Shown: positions 7,619 to 14,288 of the stretch, piece by piece
How the letters are laid out: the number at the start of each line of letters is the position of its first letter
How positions within the stretch are numbered: the stretch's first letter is position 1
Assembly: GCA_902795785.1 (NCBI GenBank)
Contig: CADBMK010000012.1
Location: 1-16,519, forward strand
Direction: 5' to 3'
Origin: an uncultured Bacteroidia bacterium
GTDB lineage: Bacteria > Bacteroidota > Bacteroidia > Bacteroidales > UBA932
Length of the DNA stretch: 16,519 nucleotides
Position numbers and translations under genes: made by a program
Notes under the pieces: generated by a model
Told to the model about the DNA's origin: nothing
Database searches by the model: none
Seen by the model: the letters and a program-made list of their open reading frames with translations, nothing else

Positions 7619-7642
7619 TATACTGAGATTGTGCTATATTTG
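7610..7642 (+). promoter_or_regulatory. Promoter of the DUF456 gene (-33 TTTG and -7 TATATTTG)
   Basis: TTTG at 7610-7613 and TATATTTG at 7635-7642 are separated by 21 bases, close to the best Bacteroidota promoter layout. The predicted start is near 7649, with a leader of about 26 bases to the ATG at 7675. The -33 element lies inside the first codons of nfnA on the other strand. Confidence 0.6.
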
Positions 7643-7647
7643 CGGAA

Positions 7648-7655
7648 CAAATTTA
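7648..7655 (-). promoter_or_regulatory. -7 promoter box for nfnAB
   Basis: On the minus strand this reads TAAATTTG, an exact TAnnTTTG match, 29 bases before the nfnA ATG. It faces the plus-strand -7 box at 7635-7642 across only five bases. No clear -33 TTTG is seen. Confidence 0.55.
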
Positions 7656-7674
7656 GCAATTATTCTATCTATTT

Positions 7675-8142
7675 ATGATAATTCTAGCATTTGTTTTGGC
7701 ATTTGCCGGGATTCTTGGTTGTGTCATCCCCGGACTGCCCGGACCGCCGGTCAGTCTTGGCGGTCTTCTCTGCATCTATTTCACCCAGCCCGATCATCCT
7801 GTAAGTACCGGCGCCTTAATTCTTTCCGTGATTATGGTTGCCGCGGTTACCGTTTTGGATTATGCCATTCCTGCATGGACTACTTCAAAGCTCGGCGGGC
7901 ACAAAGCCGCTTCTGCCGGTGCCCTTGTGGGGCTTTTTGCCGGATTGTTTTTCACCCCTGTTGGAATGCTTCTCGGGAGCCTTATAGGCGCCTTCATCGG
8001 GGAGTTTATCTTTGCTCACGGCGGAGCGATGGATTCGTTTAAGGCTTCAATAGGTGCGTTTCTTGGTTTTATCCTGGCAACATTCCTTAAACTCGGAGTT
8101 TCCTGTTTTATCCTTTATTTGATTATCAGGTCCGTTTTTTGA
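7675..8142 (+). CDS. DUF456 family membrane protein
   Basis: 155 residues, almost entirely hydrophobic, with about four or five membrane segments. It shows the DUF456 landmarks: IPGLPGPPVS (18-27), LDYAIPAWTTSKLGGHKAA in the middle (a loop after the second or third helix), and then GxxxG-rich helices ending in IGEFIFAHGG. The glycine-zipper-like repeats suggest close helix packing. The family's function is not established, and neighbouring genes do not reveal one. It is transcribed divergently from nfnAB. It is probably a single-gene unit ended by the hairpin at 8164-8196. Confidence 0.8.
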   Translation: MIILAFVLAFAGILGCVIPGLPGPPVSLGGLLCIYFTQPDHPVSTGALILSVIMVAAVTVLDYAIPAWTTSKLGGHKAASAGALVGLFAGLFFTPVGMLLGSLIGAFIGEFIFAHGGAMDSFKASIGAFLGFILATFLKLGVSCFILYLIIRSVF

Positions 8143-8143
8143 T

Positions 8144-8151
8144 TATATTTG
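8144..8151 (+). promoter_or_regulatory. Possible -7 box before the 57-residue gene
   Basis: TATATTTG is an exact consensus match; TTTG at 8118-8121 lies 22 bases upstream as a possible -33 element. It directly follows the DUF456 stop codon. If used, transcription starts near 8157 and the perfect hairpin at 8164-8196 lies in the leader of the small gene. Confidence 0.4.
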
Positions 8152-8163
8152 TTACAGCTCATA

Positions 8164-8196
8164 AAGAAAGGATCGCTTTGTGGGCGATCCTTTCTT
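8164..8196 (+). terminator. Perfect 13-bp hairpin, probable terminator of the DUF456 gene
   Basis: AAGAAAGGATCGC (8164-8176) and GCGATCCTTTCTT (8184-8196) are exact reverse complements around a 7-base loop. The GC core with A-rich 5' arm and T-rich 3' arm resembles Bacteroidota terminators, where part of the U-tract is in the stem. No run of T follows, so termination strength is uncertain. The hairpin also sits between a promoter-like box and the next gene, so a leader attenuator is an alternative. Confidence 0.6.
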
Positions 8197-8213
8197 GCTT
8201 AAACTATTATATT

Positions 8214-8387
8214 ATGAATCAGGAATTCGAATTGAACATGTGGTGGGCCAGCCTGCCTATTTCCATTAAGGAAAAGATTTCAGAAAAAGGGTATCCTGAA
8301 TGCTCATTCTGGTGGAAGAATCTTTCCATCGCAGAGCAGACTGACTATTACCTTGCCGGTCCTAGAGTAAGTGACAGGCAACAGTAA
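8214..8387 (+). CDS. Small hypothetical protein, 57 residues, tryptophan-rich
   Basis: Soluble, mildly acidic 57-residue product. Two Trp pairs (WW at 10-11 and 34-35) lie in repeated settings, MWWASLP and FWWKNLS, each followed by a short helix-prone, charged stretch (ISIKEKISEKG and IAEQTDYYLAG), so it may be two similar helical halves. I recognise no domain. The ATG at 8214 is preferred over an in-frame TTG at 8139, because the extension would translate straight through the perfect hairpin. The even coding character and defined Trp pattern favour a real gene over chance, and similar WW-containing small proteins occur in Bacteroidales as far as I recall. Its last 26 bases overlap the end of the convergent hppA gene. 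Confidence 0.6.
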   Translation: MNQEFELNMWWASLPISIKEKISEKGYPECSFWWKNLSIAEQTDYYLAGPRVSDRQQ

Positions 8388-10527
8388 GTCCGGCCATCAC
8401 GATTGAAACCATGCTCATCAGTTTGATGAGGATGTTGAGAGAAGGTCCAGAGGTGTCCTTGAACGGGTCGCCTACTGTATCTCCTACGACCGTTGCGTGA
8501 TGTGCGTCGGAGTTCTTGCCTCCCAGATGTCCCTCTTCCACATATTTCTTTGCATTATCCCAGGCTCCGCCGGAGTTGGCCATGAAGATGGCCAGGACGA
8601 ATCCTGCGCCGAGCCCTCCGATAAGAAGTCCCATTGATCCGGCAACGCCAAGAAGAATTCCTGTAAGGACAGGGACTGCAATTGCAATAATCGACGGAAC
8701 CAGCATTTCCTTCTGTGCCGCCTTGGTTGAAATCTCAACGCATTTCTTATAGTCCGGGGTGCCCTCTCTCGTGAGGATGCCCTTGATTTCCCTGAACTGG
8801 CGTCTTACTTCAACAACCATCTTCTGTGCGGCGCGTCCTACGGCATTCATTGTAAGACCGCAGAAGAGGAAGGCCATCATTGAACCAATGAACAGACCTG
8901 CCAGTACTGCCGGGTTCATAAGCGTCACGTTGAATTTGTCCAGAACATCCATTATTGACATATGCTCACCAAGGGCAATCTTAATCTCCTCAATGTATGA
9001 TGCAAGGAGAGCGAGTGCAGTGAGGGCCGCGGAACCGATGGCGAAACCCTTTCCGGTTGCCGCCGTGGTGTTGCCGAGAGCGTCAAGCACATCCGTTCTT
9101 TCGCGAACCTCAGGCTCCAGTTCGCTCATCTGGGCGTTTCCTCCGGCGTTGTCGGCGATAGGGCCGTATGCATCGGTGGCGAGGGTGATGCCCAGCGTAG
9201 AGAGCATACCAACCGCTGCGATTGCAACTCCGTAAAGACCGAGTGAAAGGTTTGAATCCGATGTTATGGCGTGGATGTCAAAGCCGATGGCAAAGAGGAA
9301 GGAGAGCGTGATGGCGCATGCAATTGTGACAACAGGAATCGCTGTCGAAAGCATTCCGAGTCCGACTCCGCTGATGATGACTGTTGCCGGACCTGTTGCC
9401 GCGCTTTCGGCGAGTTTCTGTGTCGGCTTGTAAGAATGTGAGGTGTAGTACTCGGTACTCTTTCCGATAATTACTCCGGAAAGGAGGCCCACTACGACAG
9501 ACAGTGAAAAACGCCACCAGTGAGGGTCGGATGTTCCGAAGACGAGGGCCAGGATGCCGAATGTGGCGATTCCGCTGAATATGGCCGCCAGGTTGGTTCC
9601 GAAACTCATCGATTTGAGAAGATCTCCCATGCCGGCGCCTTCCTTTGTCCTGACCGTGAAAATGCTGAGAACGGAAATCAGAACTCCTACGGCTGCGATG
9701 AGCATAGGGGCCAGGATAGCCTTTAACTGCATTTCAGGGCCTGCGGCGAAGAATGCCGATGCTCCGAGGGCCATGGTTGAAAGGATTGATCCGCAGTAGC
9801 TTTCATAAAGGTCTGCGCCCATACCTGCAACATCGCCGACATTATCACCGACGTTGTCCGCTATGGTTGCCGGATTCCTTGGGTCGTCTTCCGGGAGGTC
9901 TGATTCAACCTTTCCTACGATGTCGGCTCCAACATCGGCTGCCTTGGTGTAGATACCGCCGCCGACACGGGCAAACAGCGCCTGTGTGGATGCTCCCATT
10001 CCGAACGTGAGCATCGTCGTGGTTATGACAACCAGATTCTGTGAAATCGAAGCGTCATAGAAACAGTTAAGCAGCAGGAACCAGAGGGCGATGTCGAACA
10101 GGCCGAGTCCAACCACGGTAAGCCCCATCACCGCTCCGGAACGGAAAGCCACTTTCAGTCCTGCGTTGAGGCTCCTTCGTGCAGCATTGGCCGTCCTTCC
10201 GGATGCGTAGGTGGCTGTCTTCATGCCGATAAAGCCGGCAAGTCCCGAGAAGAAACCTCCAGTCAGGAATGCGAACGGAACCCAAGGGTTCTGTACGCCG
10301 AAGCCATAAGCCAATATCGAGAAAAATATGGCGAGTATGACAAATACGATGATTACGACTTTGTACTGCTGTTTGAGGTAGGCCATCGCTCCTTCACGGA
10401 CGAACTGGGCGATCTGCCTCATCGTTGGGGTTCCTTCGTCTTCCTTTTTCATCTGCCTGTAAAAGATGGCAGCGAAGGCGAGTGCGATCAATGATGCGCA
10501 GGGGACCGCATAGAAATACGGGTTCAT
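8362..10527 (-). CDS. hppA: Membrane-bound ion-pumping pyrophosphatase, K+-dependent
   Basis: 721 residues, about 16 membrane helices, normal length. The pyrophosphate site is complete: DVGADIVGKVESDLPEDDPR begins at 198 and runs into NPATIADNVGDNVGDVAG (218-235), with later DNAGG (459-463) and GDTVGDPFKDTSGPS (682-696). It hydrolyses PPi and pumps H+ and/or Na+ across the inner membrane. GNTTAATGKG (485-494) has Ala489 and Gly492 where K+-independent enzymes carry Lys and Thr, so it should be K+-dependent. Asp239 and Glu242 in ADLYES match the gate residues of Na+-type pumps. The Bacteroides vulgatus enzyme is known to move both Na+ and H+, and this one may be alike. The ATG at 10527 begins the first helix. 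It is a single-gene unit with a promoter at 10576-10583 and no visible terminator. Confidence 0.95.
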   Translation of the reverse strand: MNPYFYAVPCASLIALAFAAIFYRQMKKEDEGTPTMRQIAQFVREGAMAYLKQQYKVVIIVFVILAIFFSILAYGFGVQNPWVPFAFLTGGFFSGLAGFIGMKTATYASGRTANAARRSLNAGLKVAFRSGAVMGLTVVGLGLFDIALWFLLLNCFYDASISQNLVVITTTMLTFGMGASTQALFARVGGGIYTKAADVGADIVGKVESDLPEDDPRNPATIADNVGDNVGDVAGMGADLYESYCGSILSTMALGASAFFAAGPEMQLKAILAPMLIAAVGVLISVLSIFTVRTKEGAGMGDLLKSMSFGTNLAAIFSGIATFGILALVFGTSDPHWWRFSLSVVVGLLSGVIIGKSTEYYTSHSYKPTQKLAESAATGPATVIISGVGLGMLSTAIPVVTIACAITLSFLFAIGFDIHAITSDSNLSLGLYGVAIAAVGMLSTLGITLATDAYGPIADNAGGNAQMSELEPEVRERTDVLDALGNTTAATGKGFAIGSAALTALALLASYIEEIKIALGEHMSIMDVLDKFNVTLMNPAVLAGLFIGSMMAFLFCGLTMNAVGRAAQKMVVEVRRQFREIKGILTREGTPDYKKCVEISTKAAQKEMLVPSIIAIAVPVLTGILLGVAGSMGLLIGGLGAGFVLAIFMANSGGAWDNAKKYVEEGHLGGKNSDAHHATVVGDTVGDPFKDTSGPSLNILIKLMSMVSIVMAGLTVACHLL

Positions 10528-10575
10528 AATAAATAATAAGGTTAAATGTTAGTGTTGATAGTGTTATTCTTTAAA

Positions 10576-10583
10576 CAAATATA
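10576..10583 (-). promoter_or_regulatory. -7 promoter box for hppA
   Basis: Minus-strand TATATTTG, exact TAnnTTTG match, 48 bases before the hppA ATG, implying a leader of about 40 bases. It lies in the 191-base AT-rich divergent gap (10528-10718), which holds no gene that I can support. No TTTG -33 element is obvious. Confidence 0.5.
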
Positions 10584-10665
10584 CTAATAAATCGTTTTAA
10601 GTTGCCTGTTTTTCAGCAAGAATTTTTATTGCAAAATAATTGTAGTCTATGTCTTTGCTTTTTGC

Positions 10666-10673
10666 TAAATTTG
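10666..10673 (+). promoter_or_regulatory. -7 promoter box for the CobW-like gene
   Basis: TAAATTTG, exact consensus, 45 bases before the ATG at 10719. The predicted start is near 10680, right at the GTGCA dyad (10682-10696). The -33 element is weak: a TTG at 10640-10642 is 23 bases upstream. Confidence 0.5.
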
Positions 10674-10681
10674 CGTTTCAT

Positions 10682-10696
10682 GTGCAAATAGTGCAC
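10682..10696. promoter_or_regulatory. Operator-like inverted repeat GTGCA-N5-TGCAC
   Basis: GTGCA (10682-10686) and TGCAC (10692-10696) form a perfect dyad with a 5-base centre, 8 bases after the -7 box, at about the transcription start of the CobW-like gene. Position and symmetry suit a repressor site, possibly metal-responsive given the gene it precedes. The regulator is not known. Confidence 0.35.
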
Positions 10697-10718
10697 GGAT
10701 TAATAATAAGTAGTGTTT

Positions 10719-11897
10719 ATGTTAAAGGAATTACCGGTTTTATTGCTTACAGGTTACCTTGGCAGTGGAAAGACCACTCTTGTAAACAGGATTCTTTCCA
10801 ATAAAAAAGGTATCAAATTCGCAGTTATCGTTAATGATATCGGTGAGGTCAATATCGACGCAGACCTTATCGAGAAAGGCGGCGTCGTTGGAAAGAAGGA
10901 TGACAGTCTCGTGTCCCTTCAGAACGGCTGCATTTGCTGTACGTTAAAGATGGATCTCGTCGAGCAGCTTCGTGAGATTACTTCAATGAAGAAATTCGAT
11001 TATATTGTCATTGAAGCCAGCGGAGTCTGTGAACCGGAGCCAATTGCCAGAACAATCTGTTCAATCCCGACCATGGGACCTCAGTATATCAAGGACGGAC
11101 TTATCAAACTGGACTGTATCGTAACCGTCGTGGACGCCCTTCGAATGAAGGACGAATTTGACGCTGCGGCAGGACTCATGAGACCTAATCTTGATGAGGA
11201 TGACATTGAGAACCTCCTTGTTCAACAGGTGGAATTCTGCAACATCATCCTTCTCAACAAGGCCGATGAGGTATCCAGTGATGACCTCGGCAGAATCTAT
11301 CAGATTCTGCGCGCCCTTCAGCCGAAGGCTGAGATTATCGAGACGAACTATGGTGACGTGGATCTTGAAAAGATCATTAATACGGAGAAGTTCAATTACG
11401 ATTCTGTGGCTACCAGCGCTACCTGGATCAGCGAAGTCGAAGGCCCTGCCCATCACGACGATGATGATGACGACCACGAACATCATCACCATCATCATGA
11501 TCACGACCACGAGGAAGGGGAGGCTGAAGAGTACGGTATCGGTACCTATGTGTACTATGCGCGCAAGCCGATGGACATGAACAAATTCGACAATTTCGTA
11601 GCCAAGCACTGGCCTAAGGGAATTATCCGTGCTAAGGGCCTCTGTTATTTTGCCGGCGAGACTGACATATGCTATGTCTTCGAGCAGGCTGGAAAGCAGA
11701 TTTCCCTTAAGAATGTCGGACAGTGGTTCGCCACTATGCCAAAGGATCAGCTTGCAGAGATGATGGACAATGACCCTATTCTCCGACGTGACTGGGACCC
11801 GGTTTACGGTGACAGGATGCAGAAACTTGTATTTATTGGCCAACACCTGGACAAGTCTGCAATCAAGGAAGGACTCGATGCAACCCTAATCGACTAA
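10719..11897 (+). CDS. CobW/COG0523 family GTPase, putative metallochaperone
   Basis: 392 residues, cytoplasmic. The N-terminal G domain has Walker A GYLGSGKTT (12-20), the family's metal-binding CICC (Cys71, Cys73, Cys74), IEASG (99-103), the switch/Walker B region, and NKAD (180-183) for guanine. Between G domain and CobW_C domain (about 275-375) is an Asp/His-rich loop (245-264: six Asp, then six consecutive His, then DHDH), likely a metal-binding reservoir. Family members load Zn2+ or Co2+ into client enzymes using GTP; the His-rich loop favours zinc or nickel, but no cobalamin or hydrogenase gene is nearby to name a client. I choose the ATG at 10719 over the GTG at 10713 because it puts the usual short lead before the first beta strand. 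The purine permease follows after 23 bases and is probably co-transcribed. Confidence 0.88.
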   Translation: MLKELPVLLLTGYLGSGKTTLVNRILSNKKGIKFAVIVNDIGEVNIDADLIEKGGVVGKKDDSLVSLQNGCICCTLKMDLVEQLREITSMKKFDYIVIEASGVCEPEPIARTICSIPTMGPQYIKDGLIKLDCIVTVVDALRMKDEFDAAAGLMRPNLDEDDIENLLVQQVEFCNIILLNKADEVSSDDLGRIYQILRALQPKAEIIETNYGDVDLEKIINTEKFNYDSVATSATWISEVEGPAHHDDDDDDHEHHHHHHDHDHEEGEAEEYGIGTYVYYARKPMDMNKFDNFVAKHWPKGIIRAKGLCYFAGETDICYVFEQAGKQISLKNVGQWFATMPKDQLAEMMDNDPILRRDWDPVYGDRMQKLVFIGQHLDKSAIKEGLDATLID

Positions 11898-11920
11898 TCA
11901 TCTTTATTTTATAAAAATTT

Positions 11921-13216
11921 ATGTCATTCCTTACAAAAGCCTTCGGATTCGATCCGAAAGTCAATTCCGTGCGTACTGAAATCCTCGCCGGAATTACGAC
12001 GTTCCTTGCGATGTCCTACATCCTCGCAGTGAACCCAAGTATTTTTGGCGCCATCAACATGCAAAACGGTGCCGTGTTTACAGCTACAGCCCTTGCGTCA
12101 ATTGTTGGTACGCTCGTAATGGCGTTTTATGCGAAGCTTCCTTTTGCCCTTGCACCGGGTATGGGACTTAATGCGTTCTTCGTTTATTCTGTAGTCCTTG
12201 GAATGGGCTACAGCTGGCCAATGGCCCTCACCGCAGTATTCGTGGAAGGTCTAATCTTTATCCTTCTTACGGTTACGAATGTCCGCAGCGCAATCGTCAA
12301 TGCCATCCCTGCAACGTTGCGTTACGCAATCGCCGGCGGTATCGGTCTTTTCATCGCGTTCATCGGTCTTCAGAATGCAGGTATCATCGTCAATAACGAT
12401 GCAACCCTCGTCTCTCTCGGAAAGGTGACCGAAGGCTCTGCACTGCTTGCAATTATCGGTATTGTCATTACCGGTATCCTCGTTGCATTAAAGGTAAAGG
12501 GCTCCCTTCTTCTTGGAATCCTTGCCACAACCTTTATCGGTGTATTTACCGGTGAAACCCACTTCCAGGGAATTGTTTCCCTTCCACATTCAATTGAACC
12601 TATCTTCTGCAAGTTCGATTTCTCAAAGCTTCTTACGCTTGAGTTCGGCATCATTGTATTCACATTCATGTTCATTGACCTCTTTGATACAGTGGGTACG
12701 ATTGTCGGAGTTGCTGAGAAAGCCGGCATGGTAAATGAGAAGGGTGAAATCAAGAATCTTAAGAGGGCTCTGATGGCTGACGCCGTTGCTACAACAGCCG
12801 GTGCAATCGCAGGTACTTCTACTACTACGACTTACGTTGAGAGCGCATCAGGAGTTGCTCAGGGCGGCCGTACAGGTCTTACAGCCTTTGTTACTGCAGT
12901 ATGCTTCGGCGTAGCGCTTTTCTTTGCACCTTTGTTCCTCAGCATTCCTTCAGCTGCAACGGCTCCTGCTCTTGTGATTGTGGGTCTGTTCATGATGTCG
13001 CCAATCAAGAAGCTTGATTTTGACGATTATTTCGAGTCAATCCCTGCATTCATTACAATCATCACGATGCCTCTCGCATATTCTATTTCAGACGGTATCA
13101 TGTTCGGTATGATCTCATATGTTGTACTGAATGCAATTGGAGGTAAGTTCAGCAAGCTTTCGCCAGTGATGTACATCCTTGCGATTGTCTTCGTTCTGAA
13201 GTATATTTTCATTTAA
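11921..13216 (+). CDS. NCS2 family purine permease (adenine/guanine/hypoxanthine type, AzgA/PbuG-like)
   Basis: 431 residues, inner-membrane transporter with 12-14 helices. It shows the COG2252 pattern: FGFDPKVNSVRTEILAGITT (residues 8-27), AMSYILAVNPSIF, the substrate-site helix APGMGLNAFFVYSVV, the TM8 segment FIDLFDTVGTIVGVAEKAG, and GTSTTTTYVESASGVAQGGR (split around residues 299-318), the conserved TM10 region. Members of this branch carry adenine, guanine or hypoxanthine with protons; xanthine/uracil members look different at these motifs. The exact substrate is not decided by sequence alone. There is no promoter box in the 23-base gap after the CobW-like gene, so it is probably the second gene of that unit, ending at the strong terminator 13238-13278. 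No purine riboswitch is visible upstream. Confidence 0.9.
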   Translation: MSFLTKAFGFDPKVNSVRTEILAGITTFLAMSYILAVNPSIFGAINMQNGAVFTATALASIVGTLVMAFYAKLPFALAPGMGLNAFFVYSVVLGMGYSWPMALTAVFVEGLIFILLTVTNVRSAIVNAIPATLRYAIAGGIGLFIAFIGLQNAGIIVNNDATLVSLGKVTEGSALLAIIGIVITGILVALKVKGSLLLGILATTFIGVFTGETHFQGIVSLPHSIEPIFCKFDFSKLLTLEFGIIVFTFMFIDLFDTVGTIVGVAEKAGMVNEKGEIKNLKRALMADAVATTAGAIAGTSTTTTYVESASGVAQGGRTGLTAFVTAVCFGVALFFAPLFLSIPSAATAPALVIVGLFMMSPIKKLDFDDYFESIPAFITIITMPLAYSISDGIMFGMISYVVLNAIGGKFSKLSPVMYILAIVFVLKYIFI

Positions 13217-13237
13217 TAATAGGTTTAATAAACAAAC

Positions 13238-13278
13238 GAAGCGGTCGGAGTGTTTATCTCCGGCCGCTTCTATTTTTT
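13238..13278. terminator. Rho-independent terminator between convergent genes, likely bidirectional
   Basis: GAAGCGGTCGGAG (13238-13250) pairs with CTCCGGCCGCTTC (13258-13270): 13 pairs including one G-U, with a 7-base loop, followed by TATTTTTT on the plus strand. On the minus strand the stem is followed by GTTTGTTTATT, so it can also stop transcription of the LD-carboxypeptidase operon, which ends at 13289. Confidence 0.88.
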
Positions 13279-13288
13279 GTATGTCCGC

Positions 13289-14287
13289 TTAGTAACTGAT
13301 TGTTGCTCCGTCCTTTGTTACCTTGAGCTTGACTTTTCTGCCAAACACAAGAGGGTAGTTAAGCTTTCCGTGTCCTCCCGGGAAGCCAAAGCAGACAGGA
13401 ATGTCAAGGTCCTTGGTGTACTGGTAAAGCATCTCGTAAACGCTCTCGTAAGGAAGGTCTTTGCCACAGTCGGTAAAATCTCCGAAAATCAAACCCTTGA
13501 CGTTGGACATCTTGCCGCTTATCAAAAGCATGTTGAAGAGTCGGTCTATGGCGTGCATGGATTCTTCAATCTCTTCAATGAAAATGATGCAGCCTTCGTT
13601 GTCCATGATGTCGGCATAGGTGCCGGCCAGGGCGGCAAAGGTAATCATGTTTCCGCCAACCAGAATTCCCTTGGCTTTGCCCTGGTTGTTGAATTCGCAA
13701 CTGTCGAGGTGATATTCCGGCATCTTGCCGAAAAGAAGTTCCCTCAAAGCTTCTGAAGCCTCATCGGGACCTTCGGTCCTTCCAAGGTCTCCGCACATAT
13801 TGCCGTGAATCGTCTGTGCCCCTGAAGCGTTTGCCATTGCGTGCAGCGTAGTGATGTCGCTGTATCCGACCAGCCATTTGGGATTATCTGTCCAGGCCCT
13901 TCTCGGTATCATGTTCAGAAGATGGATTGCTCCGTATCCTCCTCTCTCGCATATAATGGCCTTGATCTCAGGGTCGTTGAGAGCCCAAAGCAGGTCAGCG
14001 GTGCGTTCAAGTGTGCTGCCACCGTAATAATTCTTTTTCCTGTCCGGAGTCAGACCCTCTTCAAGTGGACTTGGAGTGTTGAGGTTAGGGGCCTTTACGG
14101 GTTCGAGACCCCAGCTTCTCAGTACGTCCATGGCACGGGCCAGTTTAACGGTGTCCTTCAGATGGTAACTTGGTGAAATAATGGCCACTTTGTCTCCCTC
14201 TTTGAGGAAGTCGGGGGCCTTGTCCTGTGCCATTGTCCTCATTGTTGCCACCGAGAGGAGAAATATCAGGGTTAGTATTCTTTTCAT
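13289..14287 (-). CDS. Exported LD-carboxypeptidase (LdcA/MccF family, peptidase S66)
   Basis: 332 residues. Signal peptide MKRILTLIFLLSVATMRTMA with likely cleavage after Ala20; no lipobox, so it is probably periplasmic. The S66 family fold follows: GDKVAIISPSYH (31-42), CERGGYGA (113-120) and the nucleophile Ser143 in GYSDIT, with Glu238 in FIEEIEE and His306 in GGHG completing the Ser-Glu-His triad. The enzyme removes the terminal D-alanine from L,D-linked murein tetrapeptides in peptidoglycan recycling. Many family members are cytoplasmic, so export suggests trimming of peptides still in the periplasm. Some relatives (MccF) cleave microcin C-type compounds, but the leader argues against that here. 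Its ATG is one base after the proC stop, so it is the last gene of a translationally linked operon ending at the 13238-13278 terminator. Confidence 0.88.
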   Translation of the reverse strand: MKRILTLIFLLSVATMRTMAQDKAPDFLKEGDKVAIISPSYHLKDTVKLARAMDVLRSWGLEPVKAPNLNTPSPLEEGLTPDRKKNYYGGSTLERTADLLWALNDPEIKAIICERGGYGAIHLLNMIPRRAWTDNPKWLVGYSDITTLHAMANASGAQTIHGNMCGDLGRTEGPDEASEALRELLFGKMPEYHLDSCEFNNQGKAKGILVGGNMITFAALAGTYADIMDNEGCIIFIEEIEESMHAIDRLFNMLLISGKMSNVKGLIFGDFTDCGKDLPYESVYEMLYQYTKDLDIPVCFGFPGGHGKLNYPLVFGRKVKLKVTKDGATISY

Positions 14288-14288
14288 T

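Noticed and set aside
8139..8213. Upstream TTG start extending the 57-residue protein by 25 residues
   Set aside because: The extension would translate the perfect hairpin and the -7 box; the ATG at 8214 with an A/T-rich upstream is better.
10713..10718. GTG start for the CobW-like GTPase
   Set aside because: It adds only two residues (Met-Phe); the ATG at 10719 is a better start codon and gives the usual distance to the first strand.
10528..10718. Possible small RNA or tRNA in the longest gene-free gap
   Set aside because: AT-rich with two divergent -7 boxes and one dyad; no cloverleaf or stable extended stem was seen.
11457..11512. Microsatellite-like GAT/CAT/CAC triplet tract
   Set aside because: It encodes the His/Asp-rich loop in frame and mixes synonymous codons, so it is a protein-level feature, not a simple DNA repeat or slippage site on present evidence.
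11061..11846. 261-codon minus-strand frame opposite the CobW-like GTPase, with a Met/Val-rich stretch
   Set aside because: The Met/Val run is just the antisense reading of the His/Asp codon repeats; the plus-strand gene has all GTPase motifs.
11898..11920. Purine riboswitch before the NCS2 permease
   Set aside because: The gap is only 23 bases, too short for the aptamer, and no conserved purine riboswitch core is visible.
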